Counted from the first letter of the stretch, positions 35,194-45,040 are shown. The stretch is DNA of 64,000 nucleotides from CADEFQ01 sp050249415 (GCA_050249415.1 JBFWQO010000006.1:124001-188000); one strand, 5' to 3'. Notes: generated by a model from the sequence alone, not told the origin. Numbers and translations are program-made.

Positions 35194-35454
35194 TCAGCGC
35201 AACTTCGATTTCGCGGCGGCAACGAGCATCGAGCCGCGCTTCCTGAGCGCGCGCAGCGTGTGGCGCGCCCACGCGAACTCGAGCCCGAGGATCGCGAGCC
35301 CGGCCGGAATCACGATGAGTGCCGGCCCCGGCAGCACGGTCATCGCGATGCCGACCAGCAGCACCGTGAAGCCGGTGACCGTGATCACGATGCGCCGCGC
35401 CCATTTGTACGGGACGTGCAACGGGTGATCGCTATCGAAGCGCGGCCATTTCAT
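35194..35454 (-). CDS. PGPGW-type small membrane protein
   Basis: An 86-residue membrane protein with two hydrophobic segments joined by TVLPGPALIVIPAGLAILGL, the signature loop of the PGPGW transmembrane family, followed by EFAWARHTLRALRKRG. The MKWPRF start ATG at 35454 overlaps the hydrolase stop (ATGA), so it belongs to the ilvA-hydrolase operon. Function unknown in the family. Confidence 0.8.
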   Translation of the reverse strand: MKWPRFDSDHPLHVPYKWARRIVITVTGFTVLLVGIAMTVLPGPALIVIPAGLAILGLEFAWARHTLRALRKRGSMLVAAAKSKLR

Positions 35455-36362
35455 GCGGATTGCGCGGCGAGCGAGGCGACGAACTTCTCGACGAGACGCG
35501 CCACGGCGGCCGGCTCCTCGTGGTGCATCATATGCCCGGCGCCGGCCACGCGCGCGACCGTGACCTGCGGGAAGACGGCCCGGAAATAATCGTCGGTGCC
35601 GGTGGGCCCGAGCCGCGCCGGATACTCCGACAATGCCCCGAGCACGAGCAGCATCGGCGCCGTCGCGCGTCGCCAGCAGGCCTCGGCTTCGTCGCGGCGG
35701 TACAGGATCGGGTTCACGATGCGGTGGCGCGGATCGGCGGCAAGGCGGTAGCGCTCGCCATGGCGCCGCGTCCACGCGCGCGCGACGAACGCGGCGCGCG
35801 GCGCCGTCAGGCGCGGATTGCGGGTGAGCAGGTACCGTGCGAGGTCGGCCTGCGTCGCGTAAGCGGCCTGTCGCGGCCGCTTCGCGAGTTCATCGAGCCA
35901 TCGTGCATAGCGGACCGGCGCCTCTTCGGGCGCAACGGCCGGCAGCCCGATGCCCTCGAGGTTGACGGTCCACGCGAGGCGCCCGGGCCGGATTCCGCCA
36001 TAGAGCGTCGCGATATTGCCGCCCATGCTGTGGCAGATCAGCCGCGCGGGCACCTCCCGGGTGACCTCCCCGAGCAAGGCCTCGAGGTCGGCGAGATAGT
36101 CCGCGAACCAGTAGCCGCCCGCCTGCCAGTCGCTGCCGCCGAAGCCGCGCCAGTCGAGTGCGACGAACGACCAGTCGTCCGGCAACTCGTCGACGAGGAA
36201 CTGCCAGGTGTCGGCCGCATCGAGAAAGCCATGCAGCAGCACGATCGGCGAGGCCGAGGGCGGGCCCCAGCGCGTGATGCGATGGCGCAGGCCACGGAGC
36301 ACGAGATCGGCATGCACCGGCGTGCGCCGCGGCACATGGCAGGCGTCGGCCGACTCGCTCAC
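35451..36362 (-). CDS. Alpha/beta-hydrolase
   Basis: A 303-residue cytoplasmic hydrolase with oxyanion segment VLLHGFLDAADTW, LDWRGFGGSD, nucleophile elbow CHSMGGN, and a final His in GAGHMMHHEEP. The catalytic triad looks complete, so it is probably an esterase or related enzyme; substrate unknown. The GTG start overlaps the ilvA stop (GTGA) and its own stop overlaps the PGPGW gene, forming a three-gene unit ilvA-hydrolase-PGPGW. Confidence 0.85.
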   Translation of the reverse strand: MSESADACHVPRRTPVHADLVLRGLRHRITRWGPPSASPIVLLHGFLDAADTWQFLVDELPDDWSFVALDWRGFGGSDWQAGGYWFADYLADLEALLGEVTREVPARLICHSMGGNIATLYGGIRPGRLAWTVNLEGIGLPAVAPEEAPVRYARWLDELAKRPRQAAYATQADLARYLLTRNPRLTAPRAAFVARAWTRRHGERYRLAADPRHRIVNPILYRRDEAEACWRRATAPMLLVLGALSEYPARLGPTGTDDYFRAVFPQVTVARVAGAGHMMHHEEPAAVARLVEKFVASLAAQSA

Positions 36363-37876
36363 GCGCCGAGAAACATCCGGTAGGCGGGATTGCCGGTCTC
36401 GTCGGTGTACTCGTAGTGCAGTTCACCGAGGTGCAACTCGAAGTCCTCGCGTTCGGCGGGCGGCACCTGGATGCCGGCGAGCACGCGGCCGTAGTCCGAG
36501 CCGTGGTTGCGGTAATGGAAGAGGCTGATGTTCCAGCGTGTACCGACCGCCTGCAGGAAGCGCTCGAGCGCGCCGGGACGCTCGGGGAACTCGAACCGGA
36601 ACAGCAGTTCGTGCGCGAGTCCGCGCGCATGACCGCCGATCATGTAGCGCGCGTGCAGTTTCGCGACTTCGTTCTCCGACATGTCCTGCACCGCATAGCC
36701 GGCGGCGCGCAGCGCCGCCACGACCGCATCCTTCTCTTCCCTGCCCTGCGACAGCGCGAACCCGACGAAGATCTGTGCCGCGTGCGCGCTCTCGTAGCGA
36801 TAGTTGAACTCGGTGACGCTGCGCCGGCCGAGGGCACGGCAGAAGGCGAGGAAGCTGCCGGGCTGCTCGGGAATCTCGACTGCGAGCAGCGCCTCGCGCT
36901 GGGCACCGAGATCGGCGCGTTCCGCGACATGGCGCAAGCGGTCGAAATTGATGTTGGCGCCGCTCGTCACCGCGACGAGGCGCTTGTCGCGCCAGCCGGC
37001 GCGGGCCACGTACTGCTTGATGCCGGCAACCGCCAGCGCGCCGGCCGGTTCCGCGATCGAGCGCGTGTCCTCGAAGAGATCCTGGATCGCGGCGCACGTC
37101 TCGTCGGTATCGACGAGCACGATCTCGTCGACGTGCTCGCGCACGAGCTGGAACGTTTCCTCGCCCACCCGCCGCACGGCGACACCGTCGGCGAACATGC
37201 CCACGCGATCGAGCGTGACGCGCTTGCCCTGGCGCAGCGACTCGTGCATCGCCGCGGAATCCGCCGGCTCGACCCCGATCACCTTGACCCGCGGGTAGAG
37301 GTACTTCGCGTAGACCGCCATGCCCGCGATCAGCCCGCCGCCGCCGACCGGCACGAAAATCGCGTCGAGTTCGCCGCCGGTCTGCCGCAGGATCTCGACG
37401 GCGATCGTGCCCTGCCCCGCGATGACATCCGGGTCGTCGAACGGGTGCACGAACACGAGACCGCGCTCGCGCGCGAGCCCGAGCGCGTGCTCATACGCGC
37501 TGTCGTAGTCGTCCCCGTGCAGCACCGCCTCGCCTCCGAGGTCGATGACGGCCTGCACCTTGATCTGCTGGGTGGTTACGGGCATCACGATCACGGACTT
37601 GATGCCGCGCCGCTGCGCGGCGAGCGCGACGCCCTGCGCATGGTTGCCGGCGGACGCGCAGATCACGCCGCGCATCGCCGCCGATGCCGACAGGTTCGCA
37701 ATGCGGTTGTTCGCCCCGCGCAGCTTGAAAGAGAACACCGGCTGCAGGTCTTCGCGCTTGAGAAGCACGTCGTTGCCGATGCGGCGCGAAAGTCGCGGCG
37801 CGGCGTCGAGCGGCGATTCGATCGCCACGTCGTAGACCCGCGCCTTGAGAATGCGCTCGATGTAGGGACTCGCCAA
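36359..37876 (-). CDS. ilvA: Threonine ammonia-lyase (threonine deaminase), biosynthetic type
   Basis: Converts threonine to 2-oxobutanoate, the first step of isoleucine synthesis. A 505-residue protein with the PLP lysine in PVFSFKLRGANNR (Lys51), SAGNHAQGVAL, the Gly-rich VPVGGGGLIAGMA loop, and two C-terminal regulatory ACT-like domains (about 335-505; REALLAVEIPEQPGSFLAFC and ELLFRFEFPERPGALERFL). Length matches the feedback-inhibited form (E. coli 514). I chose a TTG at 37876, which gives the usual MASPYIERIL start; an ATG at 38011 would add a basic, unlikely extension. It is divergent from folE. Confidence 0.92.
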   Translation of the reverse strand: MASPYIERILKARVYDVAIESPLDAAPRLSRRIGNDVLLKREDLQPVFSFKLRGANNRIANLSASAAMRGVICASAGNHAQGVALAAQRRGIKSVIVMPVTTQQIKVQAVIDLGGEAVLHGDDYDSAYEHALGLARERGLVFVHPFDDPDVIAGQGTIAVEILRQTGGELDAIFVPVGGGGLIAGMAVYAKYLYPRVKVIGVEPADSAAMHESLRQGKRVTLDRVGMFADGVAVRRVGEETFQLVREHVDEIVLVDTDETCAAIQDLFEDTRSIAEPAGALAVAGIKQYVARAGWRDKRLVAVTSGANINFDRLRHVAERADLGAQREALLAVEIPEQPGSFLAFCRALGRRSVTEFNYRYESAHAAQIFVGFALSQGREEKDAVVAALRAAGYAVQDMSENEVAKLHARYMIGGHARGLAHELLFRFEFPERPGALERFLQAVGTRWNISLFHYRNHGSDYGRVLAGIQVPPAEREDFELHLGELHYEYTDETGNPAYRMFLGA

Positions 37877-38085
37877 GGGAACCGCCGGAGGTGGTTGTCG
37901 CGTCAGCTTACCGAAATTCCCGGCGCGGCGGGTGATCGGCGGCGGACGACGGAGCGGACGGCGGCGCACGATACCCGGCTCCTCCGCGGCAGCCGGCGCC
38001 CCAGCCTGCATCAGCGCGCCGGAAACGCGCCCGGTGCCGGCTGCATCCAATGTGCGGAATGGACGACGGCACAGGAGGACCCGGC

Positions 38086-38817
38086 ATGATCGCCAGTGTT
38101 TCCATTTCCCGCCTGCAAACGGAGGGCGCCACGGCGGCAATGCCCGCCTCAGGCCGTATCCGCCGACGCTTGCAGGAGGCGGGACAGCGTTTCCACGCCA
38201 ACGACAACATCGCCGCCTTCCTGCTCGCGGGCGAGATCGACGAGCTGCGCGGCGAGGTCGAAGCGCGCATGCGCGAGGTGCTGCACGCCCTGGTGATCGA
38301 CACCTCGAGTGATCACAACACGGCCGAAACCGCCCGCCGTGTGGCGAGGATGTTCATCGACGAGGTGTTTCGTGGCCGCTACGACGCGCCACCCCGGATC
38401 ACGAGCTTTCCCAACGCCGCACAGCTGAATGAGCTGATGATCGTCGGCCCGATCAGTGTGCGCAGCGCCTGCTCACATCACTTGTGCCCGATCATGGGCA
38501 GGGTCTGGATCGGGGTTCTGCCCAACGCCGCTTCCGATCTCATCGGGCTGTCGAAGTACTCGCGCCTGTGCGACTGGATCATGAGCCGGCCGCAGATCCA
38601 GGAGGAAGCCGTGGTGATGCTCGCCGACGAGATCGAGCGCCGCGTGCGCCCCGACGGTCTGGCGGTCGTCATGGAGGCCGACCACTTCTGCATGCACTGG
38701 CGCGGGGTCAAGGACGACGGGTCGGCGATGATCAATTCGGTCATGCGAGGGGCGTTCCTCGCGGACGCGAGTCTGCGGCGCGAATTCCTCGGGCTCATGC
38801 AGCGCGGCCACGATTGA
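38086..38817 (+). CDS. folE: GTP cyclohydrolase I
   Basis: Opens GTP to dihydroneopterin triphosphate, the first step of folate and pterin synthesis. A 243-residue protein with the zinc set Cys129, His132 (in SACSHHLCPIMG) and Cys202 (in EADHFCMHWRGVKD), plus GLSKYSRLCDWIMSRPQIQE and SVMRGAF. The usual QVQE/RGV features are conserved. The start is fixed by AGGAGG at 38073-38078, 7 bases before the ATG. The N-terminus is ~20 residues longer than in short members. Monocistronic, divergent from ilvA. Confidence 0.93.
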   Translation: MIASVSISRLQTEGATAAMPASGRIRRRLQEAGQRFHANDNIAAFLLAGEIDELRGEVEARMREVLHALVIDTSSDHNTAETARRVARMFIDEVFRGRYDAPPRITSFPNAAQLNELMIVGPISVRSACSHHLCPIMGRVWIGVLPNAASDLIGLSKYSRLCDWIMSRPQIQEEAVVMLADEIERRVRPDGLAVVMEADHFCMHWRGVKDDGSAMINSVMRGAFLADASLRREFLGLMQRGHD

Positions 38818-38888
38818 TCGCGCACACGCTGGCAACGCGGCCCGCCTGACATCACAATCACGATCGCGACCCGCGTCCTGGAGCAGCC

Positions 38889-39746
38889 ATGCAGCCCAAC
38901 CCCCGAATGACGGCCTTCGTATTCGCCGGCGGGGGCAGTCTCGGCGCCATCCAGGTCGGCATGCTGCATGCCCTGCTGCAGGCCGGACAGCGGCCGGACT
39001 TTCTCGTCGGCTCGTCGGTCGGTGCCATCAATGCCGCGTACTTTGCCGGCGCACCCGACCTCACCGGGGTAGCGCGTCTGGCCGATCTGTGGATGAAGCT
39101 GCGGCGTGCCGACATATTTCCCGCACCGCTCGCGGGCGCATTGAAACTTCTCGTTCACTCCGAAAGCCTCGTCCACCCCGGGCGATTGCGGCGGCTGCTC
39201 GAAGACAATCTCGCCTTCGCGATGCTCGAGGAGGCGCGCATCCCGTTGCATGTGATCGCGACCGATCAACAGGGAATGAGCGTGCGGCTGTCGACAGGCC
39301 CGGCAGTCGATGCCGTGCTGGCGAGCGCCGCGGTGCCGGCAATCTTTCCAGCTGTCACGATCGACGGCCGCTCATTGATGGACGGCGCGATAGCGGCGAA
39401 CACCCCACTGCGGCTGGCTGCGGAGCTCGGTGCGACACGGATCGTCGTACTGCCGACCGGCTATGCCTGCGCCCTTGCGGGACCACCCGCAGGCGTCGTC
39501 GCCAAGGCCTTGCATGCGGTGACATTGCTGATCGCCTGGCAGCTCGCGCACGAGCTGGAAGTCATACCGCAGGGAGTACAGGTGCACCTGGCGCCGGCGC
39601 TGTGCCCGCTCGGGGTCTCGCCCTACGATTTCTCCGCCTCGCGGCAACTCATCGATCGCGCGATGCAGTCGACCAGAGAGTGGATAGATGGCGGGGGTCT
39701 CGAGCGACAGGCCCGCCCGCGGGAGCTTGCGGCGCATCGCCATTGA
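38889..39746 (+). CDS. Patatin-like phospholipase
   Basis: A 285-residue Ser-Asp dyad lipase. It has oxyanion loop FAGGGSLGA (about 12-20), nucleophile elbow GSSVGA with Ser43, and the catalytic Asp165 in LMDGAIAANTPL. Length fits short bacterial patatins. No signal peptide is seen, so it is likely cytosolic or peripheral. GGAG lies a few bases before the ATG. The 260 bases downstream hold no gene that I can see. Confidence 0.9.
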   Translation: MQPNPRMTAFVFAGGGSLGAIQVGMLHALLQAGQRPDFLVGSSVGAINAAYFAGAPDLTGVARLADLWMKLRRADIFPAPLAGALKLLVHSESLVHPGRLRRLLEDNLAFAMLEEARIPLHVIATDQQGMSVRLSTGPAVDAVLASAAVPAIFPAVTIDGRSLMDGAIAANTPLRLAAELGATRIVVLPTGYACALAGPPAGVVAKALHAVTLLIAWQLAHELEVIPQGVQVHLAPALCPLGVSPYDFSASRQLIDRAMQSTREWIDGGGLERQARPRELAAHRH

Positions 39747-40006
39747 TCCATATACCCTTGCCGTCGGACCGTGTGCGCAGCCGAATGTTGCGCAGTGATG
39801 CGCGGAATCAATAGCCGCTGACCATCGCAGCTTCCCGAACGCACCTGCGCCCGGCGGCCGCGATCAATTCCGATTTCGATGTTCCAGTTCGCCGGGCGCC
39901 GTCGCGACGAGGGAACCGCCGCGGGCGGTGCTCGACCCGAGAGGAGCCGGTGTCGCGCCTTCGCCCCGGCCAGTCACCCGCCCTACCTCGCACACGGCAC
40001 GCCGCG

Positions 40007-42478
40007 TTACGCTCGCTCACCCACCGGCTTCACGCTGAACCGGAATTTCGCCTTCCCGATCACCACCTGGTCGCCGTCCGCCAGCGCTTCGCGCGTGACC
40101 CGCTTGCCGTTGACGTACACGCCATTCGTGCTGTTCAGGTCCTCGACGATCGTCAGTGTCGGTCCCGCGAGAACCACGGCGTGGTGACGGCTGATGTACT
40201 TGGCGTTGATCTGCAGGTCGTTGTCTGGTGTGCGGCCGATCGTCGTCTTGCGGCCGAGCACATGCACCACTTCGCCGGGGCCGTCGACGCGCGCGAGCAG
40301 GCGCGCGAGGCCGTCGGGCGCCACCTCGTTGCCCGTCGCCGCGAGCGGATCGATGCGCTGCATGCTCTCGCGGATGCTGCCGAGCACTGCGGCGCTGCTC
40401 GCGGCTTCGGCGCCGATGCGATTGATCAGCGCATCGCGCTCCTCGAGCGCGCGGCGGGCGCCTGTCAGCTGGCGGCGACCGTCGGCATCGGCTGCGGCCA
40501 GTTCGTCGATGCGCAGCTGGCGCGCGCGCAATTCGGATTCGAGCCGGTTCAGCTGGTCTTCCGCCGCCTGCAAGTCCTGCTGCAGCTCGACGACACGCGC
40601 CGCCGACTCCTGCTGGTCGGCCCGCGCGGCCGCGAGCGCCTGCTCGCCGTCGGCGAGTCGCGCGGTCAGCTCCGTCTCACGCCGCTCGAGGTCGTGCGAG
40701 CGCTCACTGTGGCTCCGCAGCGCCTCGCTCGCGCTCGAGGCGTGGGCGTCGTGGTCGGCGAGCGCCGCCCGCGTGGACTCGAGTTCCGCCACCAACGCAT
40801 CACCACGCGATTTCTCCACGGTGAGCAGGCGCTCGAGTTCGTCGTGCAGCTCCGTCGCGGCGCGCATCGACGCGACATGTTCGGCGTCGCGGCCCTCGGC
40901 GGCCCGCAGCAGGCGGTCGAGTTCGGTGAGGCGCTCATCCTGGCGACTGACGCTGTCGCGCTGTGAACTGTAGGACGAGCGCGCGCCCTGCAATTCCTGC
41001 GTCAGGTTGACGACGACGGCGCCGAGGCGGGTGTTGTCGGCCTCGAGCGCCTCGATCTGCTCCTTGCGCTTGCCGAGTGTTTCCTCGAGCGCGGCGATGG
41101 CGGCGCGCAACGCGTCGCGTTCCGTGAGGCCGCTCGCCACCTCGCGTTCGCGCTCCGCGACGAGCGCCGCGTGCCGGTCCCGCTCGGCACCCAGCGCCGC
41201 CATGGCGGCATCGCGCTCCGAGAGCTGCGCGGCGATTGCCTCGGCGTCCCGCTCGACCGCGGTCAGCGCGGCCGCGCGTGCCGAAATCGCCGTGCTCGAA
41301 TCCTGCAGCTGCCGTTCCATGGCCGCCCGCTCCGCCTCGAGCGCCGCATGGCGTTCGACGGCCGCGGCGAGTTCGGCTTCCCGTGCGGTGAGGCGATCAC
41401 GCTCGACGGCGAGATCGGCTTGCAGCGCCCCGGTGCGCGCTTCACCGGCCTCGTGCTCGCGTTCGACGGCGAGCAACAGACCCTCGTACACACCCCGCTG
41501 GCCTTCGCGCGTGCTCGCCGCCTCTCGATGGCGGGCGATCGCACCGCGCAGTTCGGCGAGTTCGGCCGCCTTCTGCGCCTCGAGTCGCTCGCGAGCGGCG
41601 AGCTGGCTCGTGATCGCGGCCAGCGCCTCGGTACGCTCGCGCAACGCGCCTGTCGCAGTGTCGAGCTCGGCGCGCAGGCGCGCCGCATCGTCCTGCACCG
41701 ACGCCAGGGACGCCCGCAACTCGCCCGCACTCCGGTCACCCAGCGCGACCTCGTTCCTGAGCGACGTGAGCCCGGCATCACGTTCGGCGACCGCGGCCTC
41801 GCGCAGCGCGAGATCGGCGGCGAGCTGCGTGGCACGCGCGTCGAGATCCTGCCGCTCGCGCTCGAGCAGCTCGATGCGCTGGCCGCGCTGGACGCACAGC
41901 GGTTCGAGTTCGGCCAGCCGCCGTTCGCGCGCGGCGAGTGCATGCGCGCGTTCGGCGAGCGCAATGTCCCGATCCGCCAGGGTTTCGCGCAGCGTGCGCG
42001 CCTCGCCGCGCATGCGATCGGCTTCCGCGGCGAGTTCGGCGCCGCGGGCCTCGAGCGCGGTGGCCGCGAGCGCCTGGACATCGCGCTGGCGCACGGCGTC
42101 ATCGGCTCGTGCGCGCTCCCCTTCCAGGCCCGCGTTCGCGGCCGCGAGCGCCGCCGTGAGTTCCCCGGCTCGCCGCACCGCTGCGTCACGTTCGCTGCAG
42201 GCATCGGCGAATTCGCGTTCGAGCGAGGCGAGCCGCTCGCCCTTGCGCCGCAAACGCTCTTCGACCTCGCGCAGGTTCGCGGACAGCGACTGCAGGGCAC
42301 CGAGTTCATGCGCCACCGCCGCGGCATCCGTTGCGGCATCGGCCGCAGGTGCGAGGGTGGCCCAGGAATCGGTGGACGCGAGCGGGTCGTCGAGCGCCGG
42401 CAGTTCGGCGGTGCTTTCCGGATCGGCCTCGGGGGCGTCGCGAACCTCGGGTCGGGGCGGCTTCTTGTGCGCGGCCAT
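40007..42478 (-). CDS. Large coiled-coil protein with C-terminal FHA domain
   Basis: An 823-residue protein. After an acidic Pro-rich start, residues about 55-710 are almost continuous coiled coil (Glu/Ala/Arg/Leu heptads such as LREVEERLRRKGERLASLERE). The last ~90 residues are an FHA domain: TTIGRTPDNDLQI, SRHHAVV, NSTNGVYVNGKRV. The FHA key residues (Arg, Ser, His, Asn) are intact, so it should bind phosphothreonine. No kinase is adjacent; the nearest is the cluster at 19.6 kb. It could be a cytoskeletal or scaffold protein. Divergent from the MFS gene. Confidence 0.88.
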   Translation of the reverse strand: MAAHKKPPRPEVRDAPEADPESTAELPALDDPLASTDSWATLAPAADAATDAAAVAHELGALQSLSANLREVEERLRRKGERLASLEREFADACSERDAAVRRAGELTAALAAANAGLEGERARADDAVRQRDVQALAATALEARGAELAAEADRMRGEARTLRETLADRDIALAERAHALAARERRLAELEPLCVQRGQRIELLERERQDLDARATQLAADLALREAAVAERDAGLTSLRNEVALGDRSAGELRASLASVQDDAARLRAELDTATGALRERTEALAAITSQLAARERLEAQKAAELAELRGAIARHREAASTREGQRGVYEGLLLAVEREHEAGEARTGALQADLAVERDRLTAREAELAAAVERHAALEAERAAMERQLQDSSTAISARAAALTAVERDAEAIAAQLSERDAAMAALGAERDRHAALVAEREREVASGLTERDALRAAIAALEETLGKRKEQIEALEADNTRLGAVVVNLTQELQGARSSYSSQRDSVSRQDERLTELDRLLRAAEGRDAEHVASMRAATELHDELERLLTVEKSRGDALVAELESTRAALADHDAHASSASEALRSHSERSHDLERRETELTARLADGEQALAAARADQQESAARVVELQQDLQAAEDQLNRLESELRARQLRIDELAAADADGRRQLTGARRALEERDALINRIGAEAASSAAVLGSIRESMQRIDPLAATGNEVAPDGLARLLARVDGPGEVVHVLGRKTTIGRTPDNDLQINAKYISRHHAVVLAGPTLTIVEDLNSTNGVYVNGKRVTREALADGDQVVIGKAKFRFSVKPVGERA

Positions 42479-42522
42479 CGTGGCGGAAGTGTAGCGCGCC
42501 CGATCCCGCGCGGCGCTGCAAC

Positions 42523-43728
42523 ATGGAACATAATAAGATCGCTGCCATGCGCAGCGTATGGATCCTGACCCTCGCCCAGGCGCTCGCTGGCTGCGGCACG
42601 CTGGTGCTGATCGCGTTCGGCGGCATCATCGGCGCACGCATCGCGCCGAGCGCGGCCTTGGCGACCCTGCCGATATCGCTCGGGGTCGTCGGTGTCGCCG
42701 CCACCTCGATTCCCGCGGCCCTCTCGATGCAGCGCTGGGGACGCCGGCGCATGTTCATCGCGAGTGCACTGGCCGCCGCGGTGGCCGCCCTCGGCTGCGC
42801 ATGGGCCGTCGCGCATGCCCGGTTCGATGCCTTCTGTGCCGGCGCCCTGTTCCTTGGCGCGAACATGGCGTTCGTGCAGCAGTATCGATTCGCCGCCACG
42901 GAGTATGTCGATCTGCCCGCGATCCCGCGCGCGGTGTCGACCGTGATGCTCGGCACGCTCGTGGCCGCCTTCATCGGTCCCGAAGCGGGCGAGCGCCTGC
43001 GCTTCATCGGCGGCTGGCCGGAGTTCACCGGATCATTCATCGCGGTCGCCGCATTCCTCGTGCTCTCCGCGCTCGTGCTCGTGACGCTCGGGCCGCCGCA
43101 CCCGCACGCCGTCGCCGCGCATGGCGAGCCGCGTCCGCTGCGCGCGATCGTGGCGCAGCCCACGTACGTCGTCGCGCTGCTCGCGGGCCTCGCGTCGTAC
43201 GCGGCGATGAGCTTCATCATGACCGCGACCCCGATCAGCATGCACGTGATCGACAGCCACAGCGTGCGGGAGACGAAGCAGGTGATCACCTCGCATCTCG
43301 TCGGGATGTACCTGCCCTCGCTCGTCAGCGGCTGGCTGATCACGCGGCTCGGGATCGCGCGGATGATGTATGCGGGCATCGCGTGCATGGCCGCGTGCAT
43401 AGCGATCGCGGCGGCGCTGGGGCACGCGCTGATGCACTACTTTGCCGCGCTCGTCCTGCTCGGGCTCGGCTGGAACCTGCTGTTCGTCGCCGGCACGACG
43501 CTGCTCACGCGTACGTACACACCGGTCGAGCGCTTCCGCGCCCAGGGCTTCAACGACTTCGCCACCTTCACGTCGCAGGCGGTCGCATCGCTCGCGGCGG
43601 GCGCGGCGATCGTCGCGATCGGCTGGCGCAACGTGAACCTCGTGGCCGCGCCATTGCTGCTCTCCGTGGGCGTGGCGGTGCTCCTGTGGCAACGCGCGAC
43701 CGCGCGGCAGGTCGCCGTCACGGGCTGA
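42523..43728 (+). CDS. MFS transporter
   Basis: A 401-residue, 12-helix permease. Helix 1 is VWILTLAQALAGCGTLVLIAFGG; the loop after helix 2 is RWGRRRMFI, and the middle loop is long (VTLGPPHPHAVAAHGEPRP). Helices 7-12 have a YMYAGIACMAACIAI-like core. There are many helix-positioned His and Met residues, but the substrate is not clear. An ATG at 42547 (MRSVW) is an alternative start. It converges with the hydrolase-like gene and overlaps it by 11 bases. Confidence 0.85.
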   Translation: MEHNKIAAMRSVWILTLAQALAGCGTLVLIAFGGIIGARIAPSAALATLPISLGVVGVAATSIPAALSMQRWGRRRMFIASALAAAVAALGCAWAVAHARFDAFCAGALFLGANMAFVQQYRFAATEYVDLPAIPRAVSTVMLGTLVAAFIGPEAGERLRFIGGWPEFTGSFIAVAAFLVLSALVLVTLGPPHPHAVAAHGEPRPLRAIVAQPTYVVALLAGLASYAAMSFIMTATPISMHVIDSHSVRETKQVITSHLVGMYLPSLVSGWLITRLGIARMMYAGIACMAACIAIAAALGHALMHYFAALVLLGLGWNLLFVAGTTLLTRTYTPVERFRAQGFNDFATFTSQAVASLAAGAAIVAIGWRNVNLVAAPLLLSVGVAVLLWQRATARQVAVTG

Positions 43729-44287
43729 GGAAAGCCCGCAGTTCCGCCGCGATCGCGGCGAGATTCCTGTCGAGATCACCTCGCGCCTGCAACAGCAAGG
43801 TCGGTTGCGTGAGGAGCGGCAGGCGGCCGCGTACACCCGGATCCGCCGCCGGGTCCGGCAGGTCGAGGAACGCGACGCGACGGACGTCGCCGGGGCGCGC
43901 CAGCGCGAGTTCGGTCGCAATGTACGCGCCGACACCCGCGGCGAGCACATCGACCCGTCGCAGCCGGATGTCCGCGAGGAAATCGCCGAGCGCGGCCGCG
44001 AGTTCCGCGTGGGATGCGTCGGCGGCCGGCCCGTCCGATTCGCCGCGCCCCGGCAGGTCCGGCGCGTAGATCGAGCGGTCGCGCCCGATCGTGCGCATGA
44101 GCGCGCCGAACATGCGCCCGGTCGCGCCGTCAGGATGGATACAGAGGACCGCCGTCGCCTCGTCGAAGCCGCCGCCCGCCGGCATCGCGTGATGCACATG
44201 CAACTGGCCGTAGCGGGTCTCGAAATACGCCCGCCGAACGCCCGGCCCGGAATCGCGTACCACGCCCGCTGTCGCGCGCTTCGCCAT
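43718..44287 (-). CDS. Short alpha/beta-hydrolase-like protein without nucleophile
   Basis: A 189-residue protein like the first part of an alpha/beta-hydrolase: VLCIHPDGATGRMF oxyanion region, YAPDLPGRGESDGP, then LAAGVGAYIA where a GxSxG elbow is expected. The nucleophile position is Val or Gly, and the usual cap domain is missing. The C-terminal QPTLLLQARGD keeps the acid strand, but no terminal His segment is clear. It may be inactive. The ATG at 44287 has a GGGAG-rich stretch upstream; a start at 44308 is possible. Confidence 0.65.
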   Translation of the reverse strand: MAKRATAGVVRDSGPGVRRAYFETRYGQLHVHHAMPAGGGFDEATAVLCIHPDGATGRMFGALMRTIGRDRSIYAPDLPGRGESDGPAADASHAELAAALGDFLADIRLRRVDVLAAGVGAYIATELALARPGDVRRVAFLDLPDPAADPGVRGRLPLLTQPTLLLQARGDLDRNLAAIAAELRAFLSP

Positions 44288-44389
44288 GTCGCTGCCCACT
44301 CCCTGCACGGACGACCGTGCCCTGGACGCGAACTATAGCGATAATCCGTGGCACGACTTGTGACCCCCGCCCCAATCGAGGTACCCCCG

Positions 44390-45040
44390 ATGAGACTGTA
44401 CGGCTTTCTCGCGTCGCCTTATGTCGCGCGCACCCTGCTCACGTCGCGCTGGAAAGGCTGCGGGCTCGAGTTGTCGCCGCCGCCCGGGGGCCACATCAAA
44501 TCGGCGGAGTATCTCGCGATCAACCCGATCGGCAAGATGCCGGCGCTCGAAGACGGCGGGCGCTGTCTCGCCGAGTCGACGGTGATCTGCGAGTACATCG
44601 ACGAGACGCAGCCCGGGCGCAAGCTGATGCCGGAAGATCCGATGGATCGCGCGCAGGCGCGGCTGCTCGCGCGGCTCGTGGATACCTACGTCGTGCCGAA
44701 CAGCAGCGCGCTGTTTCGCAATGCCGATCCCGCCAAACGCAACCAGGCGGAAGCCGACGCCGCCCTCGCGGCCCTGCGCACCGCGCTCGGGCACCTCGAG
44801 ACGTTCATGGGCGAGGGACCCTTCGCCGGCGGCGCGCGCCCCGGTTTCGCCGACGCCGTCATGGCCCCCACCTTCTGGGTGCTGCACCGGGTCGCGGCGA
44901 TGTTCGGCGTGCGTGCCCCGCTCGAAGGACTGCCCAGGCTCGGGCGCTGGATGCAGGCCGTGGACACGGATCCGGTCGCCGGCCCCCTGCGCAAGGACTA
45001 TGAGCAGGCGCTCGAGGCGTTTCTCGCTGCGCGCGCGTAG
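44390..45040 (+). CDS. Glutathione S-transferase
   Basis: A 216-residue GST: N-terminal thioredoxin-like half (LYGFLASPYVARTLL, INPIGKMPALEDGG, ESTVICEYIDE) and an all-helical C-terminal half (ARLLARLVDTYV, GARPGFADAVMAPTFWVL, LGRWMQAVDTDP). The glutathione-binding Glu-Ser pair (AEST) is present. The class is not sure; the SPYV start with Ser fits beta/zeta-like members. It is convergent with the nitrilase-like gene across a repeat-containing hairpin. Confidence 0.9.
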   Translation: MRLYGFLASPYVARTLLTSRWKGCGLELSPPPGGHIKSAEYLAINPIGKMPALEDGGRCLAESTVICEYIDETQPGRKLMPEDPMDRAQARLLARLVDTYVVPNSSALFRNADPAKRNQAEADAALAALRTALGHLETFMGEGPFAGGARPGFADAVMAPTFWVLHRVAAMFGVRAPLEGLPRLGRWMQAVDTDPVAGPLRKDYEQALEAFLAARA

